A stretch of DNA of 45,759 nucleotides from JBGPHT01 sp041484525 (GTDB lineage: Bacteria > Acidobacteriota > Terriglobia > Bryobacterales > Bryobacteraceae): positions 1 to 45,759 of the forward strand of contig JBGPHT010000055.1 in assembly GCA_041484525.1 (NCBI GenBank). The letters are read 5' to 3'. Position 1 is the first letter of the stretch; each line of letters opens with the position of its first letter. Positions 16,588 through 24,737 of this stretch are shown piece after piece. Under the pieces are notes generated by a model that was not told where the DNA came from, made no database searches, and worked only from the letters and a program-made list of their open reading frames with translations. A program made the translations under genes and the position numbers.

Positions 16588-17820
16588 TCACGGTTCAACT
16601 CGTGGGCCAGGCGTTGCCAACGTTGGTGCCAAATGGAGGAGACGCATCGGTTGCCGGCGGCCATACGTCAACGACCGCCAAAGCCACTCGAACGGTCCGA
16701 AGCGGTATTGGTTCAGCCACCACTTGCTGAACCAAAGTTGCCCGGCGTAAAAGGCGCCACCGATGAGCGCTGCCGTCGTAGGGTCGAGCCGGCCGAACAG
16801 TCCCAACCCATAGCCGTAGAAGAGCAGAGCAAAAACCAGCGACTGCATCAGGTAGTTGGTGAGAGCCATCCGCCCCGCGGCGGCTATCGGCGCGGTAAAC
16901 GCCGCAGCCCACGCAGATCTCCTCCATAGCAGCAAACCAGATGCATAGGCAAACGCCAGAGGAACGTCGGATCCCAAGACCGCGAAGGCGGGCATGACGT
17001 GTACCGCCTTTCTAAAGGCCTCCCACGAGACGTCCGCCGTGCTGTTGACGATGCCAACGATTCCCGCTCCGAGACCGATGGCCCAGAGCAGAGACCGGTA
17101 TCGGTGCGGCTCGCGTATCACGCCGGCGCGCCACACGGCCACACCGAGCAGCATCATCCCAAAGGCTTTTTGCGCCACGCCGACGAGCAGTGGCACGATC
17201 AGTTCCTGCGTCTCGCGCCAGCGAAACTCCAGGATGGCGCCAAAACTTCCTTGGCTGTAGATCCGTGTTGCGTTCGCCGCATGCGCATGCAGAATGGCTG
17301 CGGGCGGCAAGCCTCGAAATCCAGAAAAGACCGAAGGCAGGTAAATGGCTGCGAGACCGGCCGTCGCCAGGACGGCAATGGGGAGGCGCAGCAGCGGTAT
17401 CAACAGGAGACCGCACACCGCATAAAGGGTGAGGATATCGACGTTGGATACCAGAAGCATGTGACAGGCCCCGAAGCCGAACAGAACGAGGAAGCGCCGC
17501 ACAAGGAACGCTTCGACTCGGACGCCGCGGAGTCCGGCCCGCTCCCCCTGGACGGCGACACCGATGCCGAATGTGAGAGCGAACAGGTCGAAGGCTTTGA
17601 ACTCCACCAGTACCGTCGCCAGCAGGTCGACCGCATGGTTTACCCTTCCGGCGTGCGAGTGGAAGTGAAGAATGCGATCGAACAGCGAGACACGGAAGAA
17701 ATAGAGCAAGTTGATCAGCAACACCCCGAAGAGCGCGAAACCTCGCAGCAGGTCCAGTGTGGTGTATCGCTCGGACGCCTCGACCGGTATCCAGGTTTTG
17801 CTGCCCTGGTTGCTGTTCAT
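16588..17820 (-). CDS. DUF418 (YeiB-like) multi-pass membrane protein
   Basis: A protein of about 410 residues with roughly ten transmembrane helices. The N-terminus has the DUF405/YeiB-type signature YTTLDLLRGFALFGVLLINLL. The C-terminal DUF418 domain contains GRMALTNYLMQSLVFALLFYG, KWWLNQYRFGPFEWLWRSLTY and the final basic RRQPMR. The family is widespread in inner membranes and resembles acyltransferase-like proteins; its reaction is unknown. MNSNQGSKTW (17820) is used as the start; an in-frame start at 17847 would add nine residues. A GAGGAGAC sequence lies upstream. It follows the 27-codon signal-peptide ORF by 23 bp. Confidence 0.9.
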   Translation of the reverse strand: MNSNQGSKTWIPVEASERYTTLDLLRGFALFGVLLINLLYFFRVSLFDRILHFHSHAGRVNHAVDLLATVLVEFKAFDLFALTFGIGVAVQGERAGLRGVRVEAFLVRRFLVLFGFGACHMLLVSNVDILTLYAVCGLLLIPLLRLPIAVLATAGLAAIYLPSVFSGFRGLPPAAILHAHAANATRIYSQGSFGAILEFRWRETQELIVPLLVGVAQKAFGMMLLGVAVWRAGVIREPHRYRSLLWAIGLGAGIVGIVNSTADVSWEAFRKAVHVMPAFAVLGSDVPLAFAYASGLLLWRRSAWAAAFTAPIAAAGRMALTNYLMQSLVFALLFYGYGLGLFGRLDPTTAALIGGAFYAGQLWFSKWWLNQYRFGPFEWLWRSLTYGRRQPMRLLHLAPTLATPGPRVEP

Positions 17821-17843
17821 GGTCGCCACTGATGATAGTCTCC

Positions 17844-17927
17844 TCAAGGGGTCGGGTGGGGCGTCTGGGCCGATGCGATGGAGCAGAGTGCTGCCATCAC
17901 CGTAAAGGTTGCTTGGTGTAAATTCAT
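17844..17927 (-). CDS. 27-codon ORF encoding only a signal peptide
   Basis: ATG at 17927 with a good Shine-Dalgarno (AAAGGAA, five-base spacing) begins MNLHQATFTVMAALCSIA, then SAQTPHPTP and TGA. This is a complete Sec signal peptide with an AxA-type cleavage site (IASAQ) and only about seven residues after it. The DUF418 gene starts shortly after the stop. It is either the surviving 5' end of a deleted secreted protein or a true leader ORF that couples translation into DUF418. I favour the remnant, because the tail looks like the beginning of a mature protein. Confidence 0.5.
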   Translation of the reverse strand: MNLHQATFTVMAALCSIASAQTPHPTP

Positions 17928-18000
17928 AGATGTTCCTTTCGAGCTGAGTCGATCTGGAATCACTTGCACCCTGCTTAGCGCGGAGGGCAACCAGAACAGC

Positions 18001-19827
18001 TCAAGGTTTCCAGGGAAGCCGTGTGAAGCGATCGCCTCCGGCCGGGCCTGCGATGAGCCGCAGGATGGCTTGTCCTGAGCCGACGCCGCAAAGCCAGAGA
18101 ACGCCATCCGAAATCCAGGGCAACCATCCCGGAACGGCGGCAACGCCGGGCATCCAGAGCGTAACGATATGGTCCCGAACCGGGCCGCCGATGGCTGCGG
18201 CCAATAACAGAGCCACCTGGCCGCGCCACCCGAATTTGCGAGTGATGCGCCAGCCTAACAGCGCGATCATTGCTCCGTAGGGGACGATCGCCGTGTAAAT
18301 GAGCCCCGTTGGAGGGGGTGCTACTGTCCAGGTGAAATGCTGGATGCCCATCGAGGCCGGCAGCATTTCCTCCACCAGGAACAGGAGCATGAAGGCGAGG
18401 CCCGCGGCAAGGGCGCCCAAAGTTCTGCGGAGAGTCGCCCGCGTGAAGTATACGGCGGCGCCGAGCCCGCACCAAAGCAGGACGGTGAACAGTACGATTT
18501 CCGGTGCGAGCACTGGGATGGGACGCGCCGTGGCGCCCGAGAGCGCTTCGAGAGCCAGACGGGTCTGCCACAAGGTGGTAAACAGTCCAAGTGCCAAAGC
18601 CGCCACGACCAACACAGTCGCGGCCAAGCCCACCTGGTGCCGCCGGATGAATTTGCCGCCGCGATACCAGACCGTGTCCTTTCGGGCACTAACAGGCAGG
18701 CCTGCCAGGTGCCGGTTCACATCCTCACGGAATTGGTCCGCTGAACTGTAACGCCGGGAAGGTCCCTTTTGGAGGGCTTTCAGCAGGATATTGTCCAGAT
18801 CGCCTTCCAGCCGATGCCTGAGGTGGACCGAATCTCCCTCGCGGACCTCGCTGATCGTCTGGGCGTTCCCTTCGCTGATCACGGCGCTGGGACGCGTTGG
18901 CTCTTCCTCGCAGATCACGCGCGCGATCTCGTGCAGGACGTGGTTGCGCATCTTATAAGGGAGATGTCCGGTCAATAGCTCATACAGCACCACACCTAGG
19001 GCATATATATCGCTGGTGGTGTGAACGGCTTCGCCCATCACCTGTTCCGGGCTGGCGTATTCCGGGGTCATCTGCCGCAGCAGCGTCTCGGTGCGAGCCA
19101 TGTCCCCGGATGTGCCTTCGGGGCGTAACATCTTGGCGATGCCAAAATCGAGCAGCTTCACGTGGCCCTCGGCTGTCACCAGGATATTCGCCGGTTTCAG
19201 GTCGCGGTGGACGACCAGGCGTTGATGCGCATACTGGACGCCGTCGCAGACCGATTGGAACAGCTTCAGGCGTTCGGTGACATTCAGCTTGCGCCGGTCG
19301 CACCAGGCATCGATGCGCTCTCCCTCTATGTAATCCATCACGAAATACGGCAGCCCCTCTTCCGTGCTGCCGCCGTCGATCAACCGCGCGATCGCCGGAT
19401 GGTCGAGCGCCGCCAGAATGTCGCGCTCCTGGCGGAACCGGCGCAGCACGTCCGCCTCGCCCAGCCCGGCCCGCACAATCTTGATGGCTACCTGCTTGTG
19501 AACGACACCGTCATCGCGCGAGGCCAGGTACACCGTGCCCATCCCGCCATGTCCGAGTTCCCGCAAGATCAAATAGGCACCCACGCGCCGCCCTTCCATG
19601 CGCGGCATGGGATCCTCCGGCACGCCTGGGTCTACGGTTCCCAGGAGCGGCCCGTCGATGAAGTCCGCGGCGCATTCATTCGCGGTCAGCAATTTGCCGA
19701 CTTCGCGGCCGAGGTCTTCGTCGCCTTGGCACGCCTGAGCGAGAAATGCCGCGCGTCCCGCTGGATCTTCCACTTCCAGGGCGGCCTCGTACACATTGCG
19801 AATTTGGCGAAACCGCTCGACAGTCAT
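18001..19827 (-). CDS. Ser/Thr protein kinase with C-terminal membrane domain
   Basis: A 608-residue Hanks-type kinase. The N-terminal 80 residues are the helical region usual in acidobacterial kinases. The kinase domain shows the Gly loop (LGHGGMGTVYLA), the ATP-anchoring lysine in QVAIKIV, the catalytic loop VVHRDLKPANIL, LLDFGIAK, TPEYASPEQV (APE equivalent) and DIYALGVVLYELLTG. After a juxtamembrane stretch (FIRRHQVGLAATVLVVAALA), the C-terminus is an unusual hydrophobic domain of about 190 residues with several helices rather than the common TPR, WD40 or TolB repeats. All catalytic residues are present. It is divergent from an ECF-type sigma factor, a frequent pairing that suggests signalling to transcription. 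Confidence 0.94.
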   Translation of the reverse strand: MTVERFRQIRNVYEAALEVEDPAGRAAFLAQACQGDEDLGREVGKLLTANECAADFIDGPLLGTVDPGVPEDPMPRMEGRRVGAYLILRELGHGGMGTVYLASRDDGVVHKQVAIKIVRAGLGEADVLRRFRQERDILAALDHPAIARLIDGGSTEEGLPYFVMDYIEGERIDAWCDRRKLNVTERLKLFQSVCDGVQYAHQRLVVHRDLKPANILVTAEGHVKLLDFGIAKMLRPEGTSGDMARTETLLRQMTPEYASPEQVMGEAVHTTSDIYALGVVLYELLTGHLPYKMRNHVLHEIARVICEEEPTRPSAVISEGNAQTISEVREGDSVHLRHRLEGDLDNILLKALQKGPSRRYSSADQFREDVNRHLAGLPVSARKDTVWYRGGKFIRRHQVGLAATVLVVAALALGLFTTLWQTRLALEALSGATARPIPVLAPEIVLFTVLLWCGLGAAVYFTRATLRRTLGALAAGLAFMLLFLVEEMLPASMGIQHFTWTVAPPPTGLIYTAIVPYGAMIALLGWRITRKFGWRGQVALLLAAAIGGPVRDHIVTLWMPGVAAVPGWLPWISDGVLWLCGVGSGQAILRLIAGPAGGDRFTRLPWKP

Positions 19828-19943
19828 AGACGCACCTCGCGCCGGGTAGAGGTATCATAGCTCCGTAAACAAAGCGTGGCCGGTCTCATCGCGCAAGTTC
19901 CTCTCAAACGGCATAGCGCGGAGAGCCGTCAAGACAGCTCATA

Positions 19944-20504
19944 GTGGCCGATGACACCCATAACATTACCGGTTTGCTCCAGGATTGGCGAACCGGCCAG
20001 CCGGGAGCAGCAAACCGGCTGATGGAGGTGGTGTACGGGGAGTTGCATCAGATCGCCGCACGGCAGATGCGCCGGGAGCGCGGCGAACATACCTTGCAGG
20101 CCACGGCCCTGGTACATGAAACGTACCTGCGGCTGTTTGGTTCCGAGCCGATAGACTGGCAAAACCGCGCCCACTTCTTTGCCGTAGCGGCGCAGCAGTT
20201 ACGCCGCGTCCTGGTGGACCACGCGCGCCGCGGGCGAAGCGAGAAACGCGGCGGCGGGCAGATCAAGTTCTCCTTGGACGAAATGGACGGGCCAGTCGTG
20301 GATCGGGACGAACGCGTGCTCGAGATCGATCAAGCACTGGCGCGCCTCGAATCCTTGGATGAGCGCGCCGCCAAGGTGGTCGAGTTGCGCTACTTTGGCG
20401 GTTTGAGCGAGAAGGAAGCAGCGGAAGCGTTGGGGATTTCGGTGGCAACCCTTAAACGAGACTGGGAATTCGCTCGCACCTGGCTGGCTAGTCAGTTGAT
20501 TTAG
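19944..20504 (+). CDS. ECF-like RNA polymerase sigma factor
   Basis: A 186-residue sigma-70-family protein of the ECF-like group common in Acidobacteria and Planctomycetes (TIGR02999-like). Region 2 includes LHQIAARQMRRERGEHTLQATALVHETYLRLFG and WQNRAHFFAVAAQQLRRVLVDHARR. Region 4 is LDERAAKVVELRYFGGLSEKEAAEALGISVATLKRDW, a clear helix-turn-helix for -35 recognition. No anti-sigma gene is adjacent. Instead there is a divergent Ser/Thr kinase (start 116 bp away) and a kinase pseudogene downstream, so control by phosphorylation is plausible but inferred. Confidence 0.92.
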   Translation: MADDTHNITGLLQDWRTGQPGAANRLMEVVYGELHQIAARQMRRERGEHTLQATALVHETYLRLFGSEPIDWQNRAHFFAVAAQQLRRVLVDHARRGRSEKRGGGQIKFSLDEMDGPVVDRDERVLEIDQALARLESLDERAAKVVELRYFGGLSEKEAAEALGISVATLKRDWEFARTWLASQLI

Positions 20505-20509
20505 AACCG

Positions 20510-21261
20510 CTACTTCGAAAGCTCGGCCAGCGCTTTTTGCGACTGCGCGAGTTGCTCGCGCTCGCTACCGTCGGACGGAGTTTCGGCAAGGAGTTGCTGC
20601 TGGACTTTGACGGCCTCCTCGGCTACGTGACGGCATCCGCCGGACGGTGATTGCACTCCAGGGCATATGCCAGATGACGGATGACGAGGATGTTACTCGG
20701 CTTGAGATCGCGGTGGACGATCAGTCTCTGATGCGCGTACTGGACGGCATCGCAGACCTGGCGGAAGAGCCGCAGGCGATCGGGTAGCGGAAGTCCGCGC
20801 GACTCGCAGTAAGCGGTCAGCATGTCGCCGGCCACGTATTCCATGACGATGTAGGGCAGGCCTTCCTCGGTCGATCCGCCGTCGTAGAGCGCGGCGATGT
20901 TGGGGTGGTCGAGAGCGGCCAGGATCTGCCGTTCATTTCGGAAGCGGGCCAGGACGGCGGGTTCATCAGTCTCGAATCGCAGGAGTTTGAGTGCGACGAT
21001 CTTACGGAACTGGTCGTCGTCGCGGTTGGCCAGGAAGACCGCGCCCATGCCGCCGCGGCTCAGCAGCTCTTGAATCCGATAGGGTCCGACGCGGCGCGCT
21101 ATCCAGTGGGCCAGGCGCGGTTCATTCGCATCGGCCGGCGCGCCTGGCGACTTGGCGGCGTGCGAGGTTTCAGTCGGGAAGACAGTGCCTGGCTCGAACT
21201 CCGGCGACGGCGGAGGCGACATGCTGTCGGTCATCTTATCGGGGTCGCACGGCTGGTTCAA
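20510..21261 (-). pseudogene. Ser/Thr kinase with an internal deletion and frameshift
   Basis: The frame gives a normal kinase N-lobe: LLSRGGMGAVFLANRD, IVALKLLRF, LDHPNIAALYDGGSTEEGLPY and the catalytic loop LIVHRDLKPSNILV. Straight after NILV it jumps to RHLAYALECNHRPADAV, which looks like a C-terminal TPR-type tail, and then stops. In the next frame the tail continues (VAEEAVKVQQQLLAETPSD ... AQSQKALAELSK) to a TAG at 20510-20512. DFG, the activation segment, the rest of the C-lobe and the membrane anchor are missing. It is therefore a dead kinase with a large internal deletion plus a one-base frame change. It is related to the intact kinase at 18-19.8 kb. Confidence 0.85.
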
Positions 21262-21336
21262 CCGGTAACGATGCGATTCGGCATTCAGTTCAATCCCACT
21301 CAGTACCGCGCACCAGTTGCTCCCGCAGCCAAGGGT

Positions 21337-22042
21337 CTAGGAATAGAGTCGTTTCCTGTTGCCCGTCAAGAACCAGTCAATGCACCGGCTCAAGTCGTCA
21401 GTCCAGTACTCGTCGGAGCGGTCGGGAATGGGCTGGAAAATCTCAATCAAGTCCTGGTGTTTGGGGCGCGGCAACAACCAGTTGCCGACCGTGTAAACGA
21501 ACCGCTTCCAGTCTCCAGTTGATGGATGAAGGTTTACAGCTAGGATGTCGAAATCGCCAAATCGGTACGGCCGCGTTTCCTTGCCGCCCTTTTCGCCACT
21601 TCTTGTCTTTTGTACTTCGACGACGTGGATCGTCCCCGATGGGCAGTTCAGTGAAGCGCGCGAGTCGCGCGGAATACTCTTTGGGAACACCGGCCTCATT
21701 TCGCTGCAACTTCACCTGGATCCGGACGCTGACAGCAGCCCTCTCAAGCAGAAAATCATAAGCCCGATCGCCGACAATCTCGACGGCGGTCCATCCAATC
21801 GACTCCAACTTCGGAAGAACCGTTTGCTCAAAAGTCGCCTCTGCGAGAATGCCGCGAATACCACGCAAGGTAAGATCGGACGAACGCGCGATTGCCGTTA
21901 GTATCGCCTCGGAGGTCGTGCCCCATTGCTCTTCGAGCGCGTGAACTGGAACCCGACGCCGCAAGTAGCTGAGGACGAAAAGCCGCTCTTCCTCGCTTGT
22001 TCTGTCGATCAATTCGCCTATTTGCTCCGTTAGTTCGCTCAT
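21337..22042 (-). pseudogene. Probable type II restriction endonuclease, frameshifted
   Basis: The first frame (start 22042) has an N-terminal helical part, then VEIVGDRAYDFLL and VRIQVKLQR. This D...Q-x-K arrangement resembles Mrr-like PD-(D/E)XK nucleases. It then runs into unrelated residues. The next frame continues as TIHVVEVQKTRSGEKGG, RPYRFGDFDILAVNLHP and WFLTGN, ending at 21337. Removing one base near 21640 joins them into one protein of about 234 residues. The gene overlaps the small HTH gene by four bases and faces a DNA methyltransferase, so a restriction-modification role is strongly suggested by context. No named homologue is recognised. Unless the shift is a sequence error, the nuclease is inactive or truncated. 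Confidence 0.72.
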
Positions 22043-22239
22043 TTAGGGGGTCTTCCGGCGGGCTCCGGTGTGAATTCTTCAACTTCTTTGCGCCGGACGA
22101 GTGTGCGTCCCCCGATCTTTAGAACCGGTAGTCGCCCCTTCTTCACTAGAAGTGCGATGGCTTGCCGCGACACGCCGCGAAGCCTAGCGGCATCGGCCTG
22201 CGAGATCCAGTCAGTCGGGTCGCGGAAATAGGTTGACAT
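22039..22239 (-). CDS. Small HTH DNA-binding protein of the R-M locus
   Basis: A 66-residue protein: DWISQADAARLRGVSRQAIA, LLVKKGRLPVLKIGGRTLVRR, KEVEEFTPEPAGRPPK. This is the excisionase-type helix-turn-helix plus wing (HTH_17-like). MSTYFRDP at 22239 is the preferred start; the frame opens ten codons earlier. Its stop overlaps the nuclease ATG (AATGA), so the two are translated together. In R-M loci such a protein may act as a controller that delays nuclease expression. That is an inference, supported by a palindrome over its own start codon. Confidence 0.82.
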   Translation of the reverse strand: MSTYFRDPTDWISQADAARLRGVSRQAIALLVKKGRLPVLKIGGRTLVRRKEVEEFTPEPAGRPPK

Positions 22240-22245
22240 TGTCAA
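22233..22245. promoter_or_regulatory. Palindrome TTGACATTGTCAA over the HTH start codon
   Basis: A perfect 6-bp inverted repeat with one central base. The HTH gene's ATG (minus strand 22239-22237) lies inside it. The likely reader is the HTH protein itself, which would give negative autoregulation; binding has not been shown. The half-site also resembles a -35 hexamer on either strand, but no matching -10 was found at proper spacing. Confidence 0.55.
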
Positions 22246-22309
22246 TCCATTATGGCAGGATGGGATCATTGATAATTATAGCGACGAGAATGGAGTTCTA
22301 CTCCCGTTC
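22246..22309. promoter_or_regulatory. Divergent promoter region of the R-M locus
   Basis: An AT-richer stretch between the HTH gene and the methyltransferase. On the minus strand a perfect TATAAT (22280-22275) lies about 36 bp ahead of the HTH ATG, though its -35 is poor. On the plus strand GATAAT (22271-22276) could be a -10 for the methyltransferase, also without a good -35. The two overlap, so expression in the two directions may compete. Confidence 0.4.
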
Positions 22310-23344
22310 ATGCCAGGAAACCGCCCGCATGCTGAGGTGAACGCAGTCGATGTCGGTGCGTTCCTTGCCAAGGAACCTCTCTACCGAACGGCGCACGGGG
22401 CCGCGTTCCTCGGCGATTCGCAGGAACTACTAGCCCAGGTCCCCACGGGTAGTGTGAACCTGGTTTTCACTTCGCCGCCGTACGCGCTTCACTTCAAGAA
22501 GGAGTATGGTAACGCCCACAAGCGTGACGATGTGCGGTGGTTCATCCCATTCGCTACTCAGATCCTGCGCGTGTTGAAAGACGGCGGAAGCTTTGTCCTG
22601 AACATCGGTGGCAGCTACAACGAAGGGAAGCCGACCCGTTCGCTGTACCACTTCCATTTGCTTAGCGCACTCGTCGAAGAAGTTGGTTTCCACCTGGCAC
22701 AGGAGTGCTTCTGGTACAACCCTGCAAAAATGCCGATGCCAGCCGAATGGGTCACAGTTCGACGGATCCGGATTAAGGATTCCGTGGAGTATGTTTGGTG
22801 GTTCTCAAAGACGCCTTGGCCGAAGGCAAGCAATCTGCGGGTCCTGAAAGAATACAGTCCTGACATGATCCGATTGAGCCGGCGGGGAGTAAGGCCCACT
22901 GTACGTCCGTCGGGGCACGTGATCAGGGATTCTTTCGACAAGCTTGAAGCTGGCGGCGCCATTCCTCCCAACGTTGTCGAGCATGAACTGCCAGAAGAAT
23001 TGGGATTGCCGAATCCAGAAGCAATGCTGAAGTTCGGCAACAACGCGGCAAATGATGAGCATGCAATGCGAAGTAAGGAACTGGGGCTCAAGATGCACCC
23101 CTGCTCGGTTCCCCTCGGCTTTGCCAGAATCTTCTTCATAAAGCTGCTAACCGACGAGGGTGATACGGTTGTAGATCCCTTCGCTGGATCGAATACCACG
23201 GGAGTCGTGGCTGAAGGTCTTGGGCGCCGCTGGATAGCAATGGAACGCGTTGCCGAGTATTTGGAGGCGAGTAAGGTGCGATTCGAACCTTCGTCTACCC
23301 CAGATTCGCCACAAGACCCACGGGCGCAAGCTGAACTATTCTGA
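22310..23344 (+). CDS. DNA methyltransferase, SPPY type (probably N4-cytosine)
   Basis: A 344-residue beta-class amino-methyltransferase. The catalytic motif IV is TSPPY (N4-cytosine enzymes usually have SPPY), near the N-terminus after GDSQELLAQVPTGSVNLVF. The SAM-binding motif I comes late as DTVVDPFAGSNTTGVVAEGLGRRWIAME. The intervening 170 residues should include the target-recognition region. The frame is intact. It transfers a methyl group from SAM to a specific DNA site and would protect against the neighbouring nuclease; the recognition sequence cannot be told. It is divergent from the HTH-nuclease pair. By eye the segment is less GC-rich than flanking genes, consistent with transfer. 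Confidence 0.9.
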   Translation: MPGNRPHAEVNAVDVGAFLAKEPLYRTAHGAAFLGDSQELLAQVPTGSVNLVFTSPPYALHFKKEYGNAHKRDDVRWFIPFATQILRVLKDGGSFVLNIGGSYNEGKPTRSLYHFHLLSALVEEVGFHLAQECFWYNPAKMPMPAEWVTVRRIRIKDSVEYVWWFSKTPWPKASNLRVLKEYSPDMIRLSRRGVRPTVRPSGHVIRDSFDKLEAGGAIPPNVVEHELPEELGLPNPEAMLKFGNNAANDEHAMRSKELGLKMHPCSVPLGFARIFFIKLLTDEGDTVVDPFAGSNTTGVVAEGLGRRWIAMERVAEYLEASKVRFEPSSTPDSPQDPRAQAELF

Positions 23345-23387
23345 GCAGGTTTCTGTCTTCCGACTTGAGGGTTCGGGCGCCCGTTCT

Positions 23388-24737
23388 CTATGCTTCGAGC
23401 CCCATCTGCGTCAACCGGTACCGAAGCGCATTCCGCGTCAGCCCCAGCAGCCGCGCGGCCTGGCTCTTGTTGCCGTCGGCGCGCCGCAGCGCCTCGCGGA
23501 TGATGTCCTGCTCGTACTGGTCGAGCGTCAGCCCCTCGGGCAAGAAATGGATGTCGCCTGTCTGCGTGCGTGGACGTCCATCCTCCAGCTTGATATCGTC
23601 CGCGTCCAACTGCGTCCCGGTGCACATCACCAGGCTGCGCTCGATCACGTTTTCCAGTTCGCGGACGTTGCCCGGCCAGTGATAAGCCACGAGCTTGTCC
23701 ATGGCGGAGGGCGTAATCGATTCCACCCGTGCGCCGGTGTCCGGTGCCAACTTCTTCACGAAGTGATTCGCCAGAAACGGAATGTCCTGCTTGCGGTCGC
23801 GCAGCGGCGGAATGTTCAGCGGCACCACGTTCAGCCGGTAATACAGGTCCTCGCGAAACGTGCCCTGCTCGAGCGCGGCGCGCAGGTCCTGATTGGTCGC
23901 CGCCACCACGCGCACGTCGATGTGCCGCGTCACGTTGCTCCCCAGCCGCTCGAACTCGCGCTCCTGCAGCACCCGCAGCAGCTTCACCTGAATCGCCGCG
24001 GGCACGTCGCCGATCTCATCCAGAAACACCGTGCCCGTATCCGCCAGTTCGAACTTCCCCGGCTTCGAACCCGTCGCTCCCGTGAACGCGCCCTTCTCGT
24101 ATCCGAACAGCTCGCTCTCCATCAGGTTTTCGGGAATCGCGGTGCAGTTGATCTTCACCAGCGGCCGGTCCTTGCGCGGCGAGTGGAAATGAATGGCGCG
24201 CGCGATCAGGTCCTTGCCCACGCCGCTCTCGCCCGCCAACAGCACCGTGGCGCGCGTCGGCCCCACGCGCTCGATGGCGGCGAAAATTTCCTGCATGGCT
24301 TCACTACGGCCGATAATATTGTCGAATTCGTAGCGCCGCCCGAGCTCGGCCTTGAGTTGCGTGTTCTCGTCGCGCAGAGCGCGCACTTCGAGCGCTTTGT
24401 TGACCACCTGCATCAGGTGATCGAGCGAGAACGGCTTCAGCAGAAAGTCCGTGGCGCCGGCCTTCATCGATTCCACCGCCGTCTCGATGCTGCCGAAGGC
24501 CGTCATCATCACCACCGGCGTCTGCGTATTCTGGCGACGGATCAGGGCCAGGAACTGCAATCCGTCCATGTTCGGCAGCTTGAGGTCGGTAAGCACCAGG
24601 TCGGCGCGGTCGACGATCTTCAGGCCCTCTTCGGCACTGCCGGCCTTGTCCACTTCGAAGCCCGCCGAAACCAGTTGCAGTTCGATCACGCGCCGCAACT
24701 TCTCTTCGTCTTCGACGACCAGGATGCGCCTTTTCAT
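23388..24737 (-). CDS. NtrC-family sigma-54-dependent response regulator
   Basis: A 449-residue regulator. The receiver domain (residues 1-120) has the acidic pocket VVEDEE and the phospho-acceptor D51 in VLTDLKLPNMDG, with K at FLLKPF. The AAA+ domain shows Walker A GESGVGKD, the sigma-54 contact loop GAFTGA, Walker B VFLDEIG and the R-finger region. The C-terminal Fis-type HTH is LRRADGNKSQAARLLGLTRNALRYRL. It activates promoters with sigma-54 RNA polymerase after phosphorylation by the sensor encoded just upstream. The start overlaps the sensor stop by four bases, so the two form an operon. Confidence 0.96.
   Translation of the reverse strand: MKRRILVVEDEEKLRRVIELQLVSAGFEVDKAGSAEEGLKIVDRADLVLTDLKLPNMDGLQFLALIRRQNTQTPVVMMTAFGSIETAVESMKAGATDFLLKPFSLDHLMQVVNKALEVRALRDENTQLKAELGRRYEFDNIIGRSEAMQEIFAAIERVGPTRATVLLAGESGVGKDLIARAIHFHSPRKDRPLVKINCTAIPENLMESELFGYEKGAFTGATGSKPGKFELADTGTVFLDEIGDVPAAIQVKLLRVLQEREFERLGSNVTRHIDVRVVAATNQDLRAALEQGTFREDLYYRLNVVPLNIPPLRDRKQDIPFLANHFVKKLAPDTGARVESITPSAMDKLVAYHWPGNVRELENVIERSLVMCTGTQLDADDIKLEDGRPRTQTGDIHFLPEGLTLDQYEQDIIREALRRADGNKSQAARLLGLTRNALRYRLTQMGLEA

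Noticed and set aside
19828..19943. ECF-type GGAAC promoter between kinase and sigma factor
   Set aside because: A GGAAC occurs on the minus strand, but no matching GTC-like element at 16-17 bp.
22615..23625. 336-codon minus-strand open frame
   Set aside because: Antisense to the methyltransferase, which has intact catalytic motifs.
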